From Baffinella frigidus (taxonomy: Eukaryota > Cryptophyceae > Cryptomonadales > Baffinellaceae), in the NCBI GenBank assembly GCA_026770585.1, contig MU646334.1, forward strand, positions 588,964-601,330: 12,367 nucleotides of DNA. The letters are read 5' to 3'. How positions within the stretch are numbered: the first letter of the stretch is position 1; every line of letters starts with the position of its first letter. Shown here piece after piece: positions 1-6,744 of this stretch. The position numbers were made by a program, and so were the translations under genes. The notes under the pieces were generated by a model, which made no database searches, was not told where the DNA came from, and saw only the letters and a program-made list of their open reading frames with translations.

Positions 1-161
1 CCCCACCCTCCGCACCCTCCGCACCCTCATCACCCTCATCACCCTCCGCATCGTCCCAACCCTCCTCCTCCTCATAGTCGTCATCGGGCGGCGGCGGGGG
101 CGGCTGGCCGTGCCCCCTCCCCGCGAACTTCAGCAGGAGAAGCGGCGCGTCTTTCCCGACC
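1..161 (-). CDS. Partial exon: proline-rich then acidic low-complexity protein
   Basis: Read on the minus strand, an acceptor (CACCGGCAG) precedes an open frame to the window edge. The frame gives VGKDAPLLLLKFAGRGHGQ, a run of six prolines, then an acidic tract (DDDYEEEEGWDDAEGDEGDE) and repeated EGA/EGG residues. There is no stop in about 53 codons and no start codon, so this is an internal exon cut by the window edge. The acidic region is encoded by tandem GAGGGTGATGAGGGTGCG-type repeats, which could also be simple-sequence expansion. A decayed copy of its first 12 codons lies at 331-370, supporting a duplicated exon. Family not recognised; the composition suggests a disordered, probably soluble segment. 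Confidence 0.5.
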
Positions 162-330
162 CTGCCGGTGAGTGTTCGCGGTGAGTTTATGGTTTCCGAG
201 GTGGGCCCGTTTCTTAAGGCTCATAGACGTTTGTATCACTCAACTCAAGGCTTGAGGGCCTACCTAGGACCTGCATCGAGAGTAATAAAGAAGAAGAAGT
301 TATGGTTGAGTGTGTAGGACGTAGGGCGTC
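162..330. other. Intron-like stretch with one possible small exon
   Basis: No clear gene. On the minus strand a strong polypyrimidine tract and acceptor (TTTATTACTCTCGATGCAG) end at 271. An open run of 18 codons follows (VLGRPSSLELSDTNVYEP, then a stop) down to about 214. It could be a terminal or decayed exon, but it matches no family I know. Confidence 0.2.
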
Positions 331-370
331 TCATGCCCCCTCCAGGAGTAGCGGCGCGTCTTTTCCCACC
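331..370 (-). pseudogene. Decayed copy of the exon at 1-161
   Basis: After an AG acceptor (GATGGGCAG) the frame reads VGKDAPLLLEGA and then a stop. The first nine residues equal the start of the exon at 1-161. The copy then loses homology and ends in TGA, so it is a truncated duplicate rather than a usable internal exon. Confidence 0.45.
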
Positions 371-376
371 CTGCCC

Positions 377-492
377 ATCGTGAGTTCAGGGTTTAGGGTC
401 TATTAATACCAACAAAGCGGCCTCGTGAATGTAGGGTTTGGGTTTGAGGGTGTAGGACGTAGGGTGTGAGGGTTGGGGTTGGGGGTTTAGGC
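377..492 (+). repeat. Degenerate telomere-like repeat tract
   Basis: GGGTTTAGGG, GGGTTTGGG, GGGTGTAGGA and GGGTGTGAGG variants are scattered here. They look like an eroded TTTAGGG array. No coding signal seen. Confidence 0.5.
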
Positions 493-570
493 TGATAAGG
501 TGTGTCCCTTACATCTGTTGTGCTCAGGGATAGCTATCGCTCAAGGGCTCCAACGTTCACACGTTTTTAG

Positions 571-604
571 GCAATTAAATTAAGTACTTAAATTAAGTAA
601 TTGC
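571..604. repeat. AT-rich imperfect palindrome
   Basis: GCAATTA and TAATTGC form the outer ends. The centre, TTAAGTACTTAA (580-591), is a perfect 12-bp palindrome. It may be a small foldback insertion, since its base composition differs sharply from the flanks. Confidence 0.45.
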
Positions 605-880
605 TTAGCACGCACCGTCGACTGCGGACCCAGCGCTAGGGCCTGCAACGTTGCTGAGTGCCAGCATCTCACAAGGCGAATCACCCTCCGATGACAACTA
701 CATTCATCGTGCCACGGCTTGAAGGATTCGTAAGAGAGGGCCTTCGTACCAAACGGCCGTCTCCCCCACGCCCTTCCAGTTTTACAAAACAGAAACAAAA
801 CAGCAAAAATGGGATTCACAAAATAGGTACACAACTGGGGGGAAATGGGATTGGCCACACCATGTGGTTGGATGGTTCGC
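605..880. other. No recognised gene
   Basis: A minus-strand frame is open through here (for example ATLQALALGPQSTVRAKQLL near 615-660) but has no family signature. Possible AG boundaries occur near 668. The plus strand is also open by chance. I cannot support a gene. Confidence 0.25.
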
Positions 881-885
881 TTCTG

Positions 886-1735
886 GAAGCAACCGAGCAG
901 GGCGTTTCCCGTATCGATTTGCGCCATGGAGGAAAAAAAAATGGAACCTACAACCTAGGATGCTTCGGACTTGGAAGCAACAGTGTAGAGCGTCTCCCAT
1001 ATCGATTCGCGCTGTAGAAGAGAACCCCTGAAGGCTAAAACTCTGGAAGGGTCGGACCTTGAGGCGACCGAGTAGGGTGTTTCGCCGGCAAGGTCCATCG
1101 CGTATCGATTCGCCCCGTGCAAGAGCAGGTAGTGCACCACCTGGGGTTACGGGTTACGGGTTTAGGGTTTAGGGTTTAGGGTTTAGGGTTTAGGGTTTAG
1201 GGTTTAGGGTGTAGGGTTTAGGGTTTAGGGTTTACGGCGCGCCCACACGGAAACTCGGAACGTGAATGACCTGCAGAACACAGAGGCTGCTAGTCCTAAA
1301 TCCTGAACCATGAACCCTAACGCGTATCAATTCGCCCCATGCAGGAACAGATAGTGCACAACCTGGGGTTAACGGTTTAGGGTTAACAGTTTAGGCTTAT
1401 TGAACAACCTTCGCCAAAACAGAAACTCAGAACTCAGAACAACCCCCTGCGCCCGCTCGAAGATTCAAAACGCCAAGGTCATAACTCATCAAGAAACTGC
1501 TAGCCCTCAACTCCAAACCCTAAACCCTGAACCCTGACGCGTATCAATTCGGCCCGTGGAGGAGCAGGGGGTGCACAACCTGCGCCCCACGGGAGTTCAG
1601 AACTTGAAGAAACCAGAAGAACCCTGGTCTCAAACGGGAGTTTTTTGTAAGGTTGATTCTGGAAGTTTGTTCCAGACTTGTACCAGAAACACGCCACAAG
1701 TCACGATCTATCGCGTATCGATTCACGATCCGGAA
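886..1735 (-). repeat. Degenerate tandem array with CGTATCGATTCG motif
   Basis: The motif CGTATCRATTCGCSCC recurs at about 910, 998, 1101, 1323, 1540 and 1714, with spacings of 88, 103, 222, 217 and 174. It is often followed by a GAGCAGGTAGTGCACAACCTGG-like segment and preceded by GGAAGCAACCGAGTAGGG. On the minus strand the first two units read IDTGNALLGCFQ and IDMGDALHCCFQ, suggesting they descend from a short coding exon. Later units are interrupted by stops, telomere-like repeats and CAGAAAACAAAGACTGCTA segments. Best read as duplicated and decayed exon-plus-intron units. Confidence 0.4.
1142..1235 (+). repeat. Interstitial TTTAGGG telomere-like array
   Basis: About a dozen near-perfect GGGTTTA units, with GGGTTAC at the left edge and one GGGTGTA variant. 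This is the plant/algal telomere heptamer, lying inside the degenerate array at 886-1735. Confidence 0.85.
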
Positions 1736-1929
1736 TTCAGACCTCGCAGGGTAGGGTTGGCACCCTCAGAAAACAGAAGCTGCGAACCTTCACCCCCAAA
1801 CCCCAAACCAAAAGAGGAGGAGGTAGCGCATGGCCCCCGCGGGAATTCAGAACTCTGTGGTCATGCAGAAAACAAAGACTGCTAACCCTAAATCCAAAAT
1901 ACAAAACCCCCAAAGAGGGCGGGAGGCAC

Positions 1930-1947
1930 CTCGGTGTGTCCATCTCC
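1930..1947 (-). pseudogene. Diverged fifth copy of the ankyrin GGHAE piece
   Basis: The minus strand reads GDGHTE followed by GT (GAG|GTGCC), aligned over 18 nt with EGGHAE of the 99-bp repeats next door. Four codons of six are changed or substituted. It marks the older, eroded edge of that repeat array. The flanks (1830-1985) hold TTTAGGG remnants and G-runs, with no other gene seen. Confidence 0.4.
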
Positions 1948-1987
1948 AGCCCCAAACCCTAGGGGGGTGGGGGGGGAGGGGGGAGGT

Positions 1988-2286
1988 ACCTCGGCGTGAC
2001 CGCCCTCGGGAGGGAGATGGGAGGTGAATGGGGGAGGGAGCAGGGGGGAGAAAAGATGGGGGGAGAAGATGGTGGTGGGGGGGCGCACCTCGGCGTGACC
2101 GCCCTCGGGAGGGAGATGGGAGGTGAATGGGGGAGGGAGCAGGGGGGAGAAAAGATGGGGGGAGAAGATGGTGGTGGGGGGGCGCACCTCGGCGTGACCG
2201 CCCTCGGGAGGGAGATGGGAGGTGAATGGGGGAGGGAGCAGGGGGGAGAAAAGATGGGGGGAGAAGATGGTGGTGGGGGGGCGCAC
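1988..2286 (-). repeat. Three 99-bp tandem repeats, each with a 5-codon ankyrin microexon
   Basis: The unit is exactly 99 bp (ACCTCG begins at 1988, 2087, 2186 and 2285). Read on the minus strand each unit is a 15-nt piece coding GGHAE (1990-2004, 2089-2103, 2188-2202), bounded by CCCGAG on its 5' side and GTGCGC or GTACCT on its 3' side. An 84-nt pyrimidine-rich segment follows. Those 84 nt have GT at one end, AG at the other and a long C/T tract, so they could be introns. They also have no stop and a length divisible by three, so they could be translated as a 33-residue proline/serine-rich repeat (PPTTIFSPHLFSPLLPPP). The units are essentially identical, so the expansion is recent. Confidence 0.7.
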
Positions 2287-2382
2287 CTCGGCGTGACCGC
2301 CCTCGGCAGCCGCGTGCAGAGGGGTCCAGCCACTGGAAGAGGCCTCGTGCACGTTCACTCCCGATGACACGATTTCGCGCAC
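2287..2382 (-). CDS. Ankyrin-repeat exon
   Basis: A 96-nt, phase 0-0 exon bounded by GGTCGGCAG and GAG|GTGCGC. It encodes one ankyrin repeat spanning the hairpin: REIVSSGVNVHEASSSGWTP then LHAAAEGGHAE. The diagnostic ankyrin residues (GWTPLHxAAxxGH) are all present. Ankyrin repeats are protein-binding scaffolds; the partner cannot be read from this exon. Its last 15 nt are the unit that was copied into the 99-bp tandem array immediately downstream. The upstream neighbour exons at 2792-2839 and 4595-5065 supply other ankyrin helices in the same phase. Confidence 0.7.
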
Positions 2383-2407
2383 CTGCCGACCCCCACAACA
2401 CTCGACT

Positions 2408-2475
2408 TTACAAGGGTTGACTTGACAGAAGGGTTGACTTTGCACACGTCTCAACTTTACCAAGAAGAAGAAGAA
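2408..2475 (+). repeat. GTTGACTTT motif cluster
   Basis: GGGTTGACTTG, GGGTTGACTTTGCACACG and CAACTTTACC occur in close succession. The same motif family recurs at 5476-5675, 8375-8495 and 11620-11783. Role unknown; the copies lie in intron-like DNA next to exon boundaries. Confidence 0.4.
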
Positions 2476-2526
2476 GCGCATCAAAGGAGCAAAGCAGAAA
2501 AACACATCTGGTCATCGACGCGCAAC

Positions 2527-2573
2527 CTTGATGAGGTCCCCAGCACGAGCAGTCGCAGTCTGTTTGGGCTCAC
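2527..2573 (-). pseudogene. Ankyrin helix-1 exon copy with a 1-nt deletion
   Basis: This piece has the same AAG|GTG left and ATCAAG|GTTGCG right boundaries as the intact exon at 2792-2839 and aligns along its length (TGCTCGTGCTGGGGACCTC against TGCTCGCGCCGGGGAACTC). It is 47 nt instead of 48, so the frame breaks. The end still reads ARAGDLIK in one frame. It is a duplicated, probably dead exon. Confidence 0.5.
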
Positions 2574-2791
2574 CTTTTAGTGAGCCCGGGCTCTTTCCGC
2601 TCCAAAGTTGACGGATTCGCACCACACACCCAGCATGTCAACTTGAGAATAGTCGGTGAACCGAGTGAGGCAGAGCTAGACCTTGCGAAGCCACACAGAA
2701 CACGACATGAATTCATCAACGCGGTTTCATGTCGTCACGTTTGCTCTCGTGTAGGAACACGACGTAGTCAGGGTTTATGGTTTAGGGCTAC

Positions 2792-2839
2792 CTTGTGGAG
2801 TTCCCCGGCGCGAGCAGCGAGGATGATGGGCGAGTGCAC
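2792..2839 (-). CDS. Ankyrin helix-1 microexon
   Basis: A 48-nt, phase 0-0 exon reading VHSPIILAARAGELHK, which matches the first half of an ankyrin repeat (TPLHLAARxGHxEV). The boundaries are GGCAAG on the 5' side and AAG|GTAGCC, a good donor. It would join in frame to the ankyrin exon at 2287-2382 or to the helix-2 exons at 4595-5065, all of which begin and end at phase 0. Confidence 0.55.
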
Positions 2840-3890
2840 CTTGCCTGCCCCCCCAACCCGCGCTGCAGCTTCTAACCCCTGCTCGCCGAAACACCGCCCA
2901 TGTTCAGCACCCAGGATGTTGGCGGGGAAGTCAGTGCACCTTCTCTTTCCCCCGACCCGCGCCACCTTTTCTACTTCCTGCAACACCAAAAGACCAGGTT
3001 CAGCGTGCAGGCGGCGTACGCTCTCAACGTGACTTCACCCTCCCCGCGTGCCCCTCCCCTGCCCCCCCCGACCCGCGCTGCAGTTTCTAGCTCCTTTTCT
3101 ACCTCCTGCTCGCCGAAACACCGCCCATGTTCAGCACCCAGGATGTTGGCGGGGAAGTCAGTGCACCTTCTCCCCCCCCCGACCCGCGCCACCTTTTATA
3201 CCTCCTGCAACACCAAAGAACAGGTTCAGCATGCAGGGTAAGGGGGTCGCAGCTATAAATGTTGGCGGGGAAGTCAGTGCACCCCCCATGCCCCCCCAAC
3301 CCGCGCCGCATTTTCTACCTCCTGCACACACCGAAACACCAAGGACCAGGTTCAGCAAAACAGCAAAGACCAGGTTCAGTGAAACAGCAAGGACCAGGTT
3401 CAGCATGCTGGCGGCGTACTCAACGTGACTTCACCCTCCCCTCGTGCACCTCCCATACCCCCCCCGACCCGCGCGGCCTTTTCTAGCCCCTGCACGCCGA
3501 ACCACCGCACCCAGGTAAGGGGGTCGCAGCTCAAAATGTTGGCGGGGAAGTCAGTGCATCTCCGAACCACCGCCCGTGTGCACCGTCAGGTGATGATCAC
3601 TTCACCCACCACTAGTTGGAGCGCACCTCCCCTGCCCCCCCCGACCCGCGCGGCCGTTTCGAGCCCCTGCACGGCGAACCACTCCACCGTTACTCCTTGT
3701 AACAGAGCAGGGGAACAATGCACTTCCCATGCCCCCCTGACTCGTGCCGCCGTTTCTAACCCCTACCGAAACACCGACCATGATCAGCACCCAGGGTAAG
3801 GCTGCAGCTCAAAATGTTCGCGGGAAAGTCAGCGCACCCCCCCTGCCCCTCCAGCCCGCGCCGCATTTTCTAAGCGCTGCACGTAAAAAA
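2840..3890. repeat. Diverged C-rich tandem array (ATGTTGGCGGGGAAGTCAG units)
   Basis: The segment ATGTTGGCGGGGAAGTCAGT begins at 2916, 3143, 3259 and 3536, with a weaker copy at 3814. Each is followed by GCACC, a C-run, GACCCGCGC, TTTTCTA and a CTCCTGC stretch. On the minus strand each unit starts GGTGCACT like the ankyrin exon at 2792-2839, then hits a stop, so the array probably grew from that exon and its intron. The plus strand carries donor-like CAG|GTAAGG (3511-3520, with variants near 3233 and 3792) and pyrimidine-rich acceptor-like tracts, but no coherent coding exon. Confidence 0.5.
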
Positions 3891-4019
3891 ATCAAATACC
3901 AGGGTGGGCAAGATTTCAGGACCATGTTTAGCATGATTTCACCGCCGACCATCTTCAGCATGATACCATCAAGCCTCAACCCTACACCGTACAACCAACA
4001 CCCTACATTATATATCCCA

Positions 4020-4255
4020 CAACCAGGATGCAATCGACGGGAAACCCACAATCTGCAGGCCAAAACTACACTGTTGTTCAATATGCCGTGAATCAAAATC
4101 AAAAGTATTATGGTTTCGCCATGTTACTTTTGATACAAATAAAAACAAAATATGTTCAAAATCAAAAAGATAATACAATATGTTCAAAATGTCAAAAATG
4201 TAATCAAATAAAAAATCATGATCAAAAATATAAATGGTTCATTGGTAATGGTGGG
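4020..4255 (+). other. A-rich, AT-rich island with a small hairpin
   Basis: Base composition changes abruptly to A-rich (ATCAAAA, TTCAAAA and TGTCAAAAATG repeats). It contains a hairpin at 4099-4133: arms TCAAAAGTATTATGG and CCATGTTACTTTTGA, two mismatches, loop TTTCG. An open plus-strand frame of 95 codons runs through it but is mostly N/Q/K/Y from the A-richness and shows no domain. Possibly a small insertion. Confidence 0.4.
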
Positions 4256-4337
4256 GATAGGGGGTACCGCAGAGCGGCTGGCCTCTTCCTCATCGAATTC
4301 GATGTTCTCTTTTGACGCCGCCTTCGTCTTCGCCTGA

Positions 4338-4553
4338 GGGGTTGGGGTTTCGTGTTCGGGGTATGGGGTGTGGGGTGTGGGGTGTGGGGTGTGGGGTTTG
4401 GGGTTTGGGGTTTGGGGTTTGGGGGGTGGGGTTTAGGGTTTAGGGTTCAGGGTTTAGCGTTTAGCGTTTAGGGTTCAAGGTTTAGGGTTTAGGGTTTAGG
4501 GTTTGAGGTTTAGGGTTTAGGGTTTACGGTTTAGGGTGTAGGGTTCAAGGTTT
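4338..4553 (+). repeat. Variant-rich telomere-like array
   Basis: It starts with GGGGTGT and GGGGTTT units and grades into GGGTTTA, GCGTTTA and GGGTTCA units. The ordered change from G4-type to G3-type variants suggests local tandem spread of variants rather than random decay. No exon seen inside. Confidence 0.75.
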
Positions 4554-4594
4554 CCTCGCAAAGCAGTTTACGGTCTGGGGTCTAGGGGTTGGAC

Positions 4595-4636
4595 CTTGTC
4601 ACACGAAGCTTGCACCCTCCTCGTCTCCGCATGCCC
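4595..4636 (-). CDS. Ankyrin helix-2 microexon, copy 1
   Basis: A 42-nt, phase 0-0 exon reading GHAETRRVQASCDK, bounded by CCTTAG and AAG|GTCC. It fits the second half of an ankyrin repeat (GHxEVVRxLLxxGADV). Two near-identical copies follow at 200 and 229 bp spacing. Frame and splice-type boundaries are kept in all three, which argues for recent duplication, selection, or both. Confidence 0.5.
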
Positions 4637-4646
4637 CTAAGGACGC

Positions 4647-4667
4647 GATCAGTCGGGTCGACTGATC
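4647..4667. repeat. Perfect 9-bp stem hairpin beside copy 1
   Basis: GATCAGTCG, loop GGT, CGACTGATC. A matching hairpin lies beside the next exon copy at 4846-4868 and is absent beside the third copy. Confidence 0.5.
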
Positions 4668-4794
4668 ATCGTCTCTTCAAAAGTCGACGCACGTGTACCG
4701 CAAAACAAGGGAAATAACGTCCGGTCTCCTCATTTGAAGAAGATCAGATCAAGGTTTAGTGTTTAGGGTGTAGGGTATGAGGGCAGAGAAAGAC

Positions 4795-4836
4795 CTTGTC
4801 AAACGCAGCTTGCACGCGCCTCGTCTCAGCATGACC
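4795..4836 (-). CDS. Ankyrin helix-2 microexon, copy 2
   Basis: A 42-nt, phase 0-0 exon reading GHAETRRVQAAFDK, between CCCTGAG and AAG|GTCTTT. It differs from copy 1 mainly at the SC to AF pair near the helix end. Confidence 0.5.
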
Positions 4837-4845
4837 CTCAGGGAG

Positions 4846-4868
4846 CGATCAGTCGGGTTGACTGATCG
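4846..4868. repeat. Hairpin beside copy 2
   Basis: CGATCAGTC and GACTGATCG with loop GGGTT. It is homologous to 4647-4667; the stem is kept although loop-side bases differ. Confidence 0.45.
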
Positions 4869-5023
4869 TCGTCTCTCCAAACGTTGACGGAATCGTGCCA
4901 CACAACAGGGGAAATAACGCCCGGTCTCCTGCAAATGGGAAATAACGTCCGGTCTCCTCCTTTGCAGGAAACCAGATGAAGGGTTCGGGTGTAAAGTTTA
5001 GGGGCTTGAAGGCAGATGGAGAC

Positions 5024-5065
5024 CTTGTTACACGAAGCTTGCACTCTCCTCGTCTCCGCATGACC
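5024..5065 (-). CDS. Ankyrin helix-2 microexon, copy 3
   Basis: A 42-nt, phase 0-0 exon reading GHAETRRVQASCNK, between CCCTGAG and AAG|GTCTCC. It is closest to copy 1. Upstream it lacks the hairpin found by the other two and runs into telomere-like repeats. Confidence 0.5.
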
Positions 5066-5092
5066 CTCAGGGAGCGCCTTCCCATACACCTT

Positions 5093-5372
5093 GAGGGTTT
5101 AGAGTTTAGGGTTTAGGGTTTAGGGTTTAGAGTTTAGAGTTTAGGGTTTAGGGTTTAGAGTTTAGGTTTTAGGGTTTAGGGTTTAGAGTTAGCGAGGGTT
5201 TAGAGGTCAGGGTTTAGAGTTCAGTGTTTAAGGTTAAGGGTTTAAGGTTTATGGTTTAGGCTTCAGTGTTTAGGCTTCAGGGTTTGGGGTTCAGGGTTCA
5301 AAGTGTTGAGGATTCAGGGTTTAGGGTTTAGGGTGTAGGGTATAGAGTTTAGGGTTTAGTGGTTAGGGGTTA
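5093..5372 (+). repeat. Telomere-like array with GGGTTTA and GAGTTTA variants
   Basis: About 280 bp of TTTAGGG variants: GAGTTTA, GGGTTCA, AGGTTTA, GGGTATA. It abuts the donor end of the TPR exon at 5376-5465, so on the minus strand the CCCTAAA form would form the following intron. Confidence 0.75.
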
Positions 5373-5375
5373 CAC

Positions 5376-5465
5376 CAGAAGCGCCTCCTCGAACTTAGCG
5401 AGCGCTTTCGTCCAGGAAGACTTGGTTTGGAATGCCTCGCCTTGGCGGGTTAGAGTGCGCGCGAC
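5376..5465 (-). CDS. TPR exon (VARTLTRQGEAF...KALAKFEEALL)
   Basis: A 90-nt, phase 0-0 exon between CTTCGGCAG and CTG|GTGTAA. Its 30 codons read VARTLTRQGEAFQTKSSW followed by TKALAKFEEALL. The spacing of small and aromatic residues (GEAF, then W..ALAKFEEAL) is that of a tetratricopeptide repeat helix pair. TPRs mediate protein-protein contacts. The donor reads GTGTAA, acceptable. A partial copy of the first codons is at 5600-5611. Phase fits after the exons that end at phase 0 (6094-6238 and 6544-6649). Confidence 0.6.
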
Positions 5466-5475
5466 CTGCCGAAGG

Positions 5476-5675
5476 ATTAACTTTTGAGAGGATGGTTGGC
5501 TTTGCACACAAGGTGTACAACTTTAAGAGGATGGTTGACTTTGCACGAGGTTGACGTGTGCAACTTTGAGAGGGTGGTTGACTTTGGACCACGTGTTATC
5601 ACGCGCGCGACCTGTTGAGAGGGTTCCCCGTATGCGTGCAACTTTGAGCGAGTTGTTGACTTTTGGACAAATCAT
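5476..5675 (+). repeat. Tandem GTTGACTTTG / CAACTTTGAG motif repeats
   Basis: Five or more units of the form CAACTTTGAGAGGRTGGTTGACTTTGCAC, unevenly spaced. A partial copy of the TPR exon start lies among them: AACAG|GTCGCGCGC at 5603-5611, reading VARVITRG on the minus strand, without the TPR helices. Confidence 0.5.
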
Positions 5676-5801
5676 TTCCACGCGTGCCATCCACCACCCT
5701 GCGCTTCATGCACCACGAAACCTCTCTCACTTCAACGAGTCTCGGCGCATTGGAGCTGAGTGTGGGTGCATTGGAGGAGAGCGTGTTCGCATGCGCTAAA
5801 A

Positions 5802-5833
5802 CTCGGTGGACATTGTCCACCGAGACAATGTCC
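5802..5833. repeat. Two overlapping, mutually exclusive perfect hairpins
   Basis: Hairpin 1: CTCGGTGGAC (5802-5811), loop ATT, GTCCACCGAG (5815-5824). Hairpin 2: GGACATTGTC (5808-5817), loop CACCGA, GACAATGTCC (5824-5833). Both stems are 10 bp and perfect, and they share bases. The surrounding 5720-6040 segment has three copies of a TCTCACTTCAACG unit. Confidence 0.6.
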
Positions 5834-5910
5834 ACAAAACATCTCTCACTTCAAGGAGGTGCAGCGGTTTATTGGAGCCGAGCGTGTTTTCAAGCGATGG
5901 GGCTCATAAC

Positions 5911-5958
5911 CTGGACGCTCTCCTCGCCGAAGGAAGCTCGCTTGATAGCGAGGGCGTC
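5911..5958 (-). CDS. TPR mini-exon, truncated copy of 6094-6238
   Basis: 48 nt, phase 0-0, reading DALAIKRASFGEESVQ between GTGTGAG and CAG|GTTATGAG. It repeats the last third of the exon at 6094-6238, including the GTTATGAGCC intron start. ALAIxRAxFGEES is the loop and second helix of a kinesin-light-chain-type TPR. Open frame, but too short for a whole repeat. Confidence 0.45.
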
Positions 5959-6093
5959 CTCACACACCGATACAACCACCTCACGCGGAACGCGACACGA
6001 AAACACCCTCTCACTTCAACGCGTCTCAGCGCGTTGAGGCTTCAGGAAGGGGAAGGCTCATATTCAGGGTTCAGGGAGGGGGAGGCTCATAAC

Positions 6094-6238
6094 CTGGACG
6101 CTCTCCTCTCCGAAGGAGGCTTGCTCGATGGCGAGGGCGTCTTCGAGGCACGCCTGCTCCTCCTCTGTCTTGCTCCCGCGCTTTTGGTGGACAGTAGCCA
6201 TGGCCGACAGAATCTGCGATCGCAACGCCCGAACGTGA
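6094..6238 (-). CDS. TPR exon, kinesin-light-chain type
   Basis: A 145-nt exon between an AG (GTAAG|TCACG) and CAG|GTTATGAG. After one joining base it encodes 48 residues beginning HVRALRSQILSAMATVHQKR and ending CLEDALAIEQASFGEESVQ. The pattern ALAIxxAxFGEESxxV is typical of kinesin-light-chain-like TPRs, which bind partner proteins. The exon starts by completing a codon with one base and ends at phase 0, like the exons at 6544 and 6887. Those three therefore cannot be spliced directly to one another in frame. The 300 bp upstream holds a 24-bp perfect hairpin and telomere-variant repeats. Confidence 0.65.
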
Positions 6239-6280
6239 CTTACTGTGTATGGCCGCCACACTCTGCGATCGAACCCCAGG

Positions 6281-6331
6281 GACCCTGCTCCCTGACAGTC
6301 ACCCTGGGGGTGACTGTCAGGGAGCAGGGTC
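6281..6331. repeat. Perfect 24-bp stem, 3-nt loop hairpin
   Basis: Arms at 6281-6304 and 6308-6331 are perfect reverse complements (GACCCTGCTCCCTGACAGTC on, loop TGG). A third, diverged half copy (GTGACTGCCAGGGTG) follows at about 6337-6351. It lies in intron-like DNA between two TPR exons. It may be a foldback insertion or the product of a local inverted duplication. Confidence 0.75.
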
Positions 6332-6383
6332 ACCCCGTGACTGCCAGGGTGTGCAATCGCAACACTCCAGGCAGACTGACACA

Positions 6384-6533
6384 GGGTGCAGGGTTCAGGG
6401 TGGAGGGTCCAGGGTTTCGACCTTGGCCATCCTAGGGCCGTAGGGCATAGGGTTTGGGCTGCATGGTTCACGGTTCAGGGAGCAGAATTCAGGGTGCAGG
6501 GTGCAGGGTTCAGGGTTCAGGGTGCAGGGTTCA
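6384..6533 (+). repeat. Telomere-variant array (GGGTTCA, GGGTGCA)
   Basis: GGGTGCA, GGGTTCA and GGGTTTGGG units in tandem, interrupted by CTTGGCCATCCTAGGGCCG. Canonical GGGTTTA is nearly absent here, unlike other arrays in the window. Confidence 0.6.
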
Positions 6534-6543
6534 TGGGTGTGAC

Positions 6544-6649
6544 CTTAGAAATCCGAGGGCCGTAGCCCCGCCTGGCATAAAGGCGGTCGCGGAGCAGCAC
6601 ACACAGCGCCTGCTCCAGGTTGAGCAGCGCCCCTTCGTAGTCCTCGTCC
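6544..6649 (-). CDS. TPR exon, uninterrupted paralogue
   Basis: A 106-nt exon between TACTTCAG and AAG|GTCACACC. After one joining G it reads DEDYEGALLNLEQALCVLLR, then DRLYARRGYGPRISK. DYEGALLNLEQAL is the first helix of a canonical TPR. It begins with the same 26 bases, including the AG, as the exon at 6887-7120, and so serves as the insertion-free reference for element M1. Confidence 0.65.
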
Positions 6650-6669
6650 CTGAAGTACGCGTGTTAATG

Positions 6670-6744
6670 TTAGAAGCGCGTTATTTTCATAATTTAGAAG
6701 CGCATTATTTTCATAATCGCTTAGAAACGCGTTATTTTTATAAT
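6670..6744 (+). repeat. Three tandem TTAGAAGCGCGTTATTTTCATAA units
   Basis: Units at about 6670, 6693 and 6718, 23-27 bp long, AT-rich. AGCGTGTTAATTTTATCGAG-type repeats follow at 6814-6860 and 7128-7165. All lie in intron-like DNA upstream of TPR exons. Confidence 0.55.

Larger units (their letters stand above)
4709..4958 (+). repeat. Three copies of GGGAAATAACGTCCGGTCTC
   Basis: The copies sit at about 4709, 4909 and 4937. The last two are 28 bp apart and flanked by an 8-bp inverted repeat, CCTGCAAA (4928-4935) and TTTGCAGG (4961-4968). They lie in the introns between the ankyrin microexons. Confidence 0.5.

Noticed and set aside
1996-2367. Plus-strand Gly/Glu-rich protein of about 120 residues
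   Set aside because: It is the shadow of the 99-bp repeat. The minus strand carries the recognisable ankyrin sequence and splice-type edges.
2580-3032. A 150-residue plus-strand frame
   Set aside because: It has no domain and only repeats the C-rich array; the minus strand explains part of the same DNA as ankyrin exon copies.
3226-3800. Plus-strand gene using CAG|GTAAGG donors
   Set aside because: Good donor-like sites recur, but the intervening plus-strand pieces share no reading frame or domain and are part of a tandem array.
4028-4315. Small protein with clustered cysteines on the plus strand
   Set aside because: The frame follows from A-rich composition; cysteine spacing does not match a known metal-binding motif.
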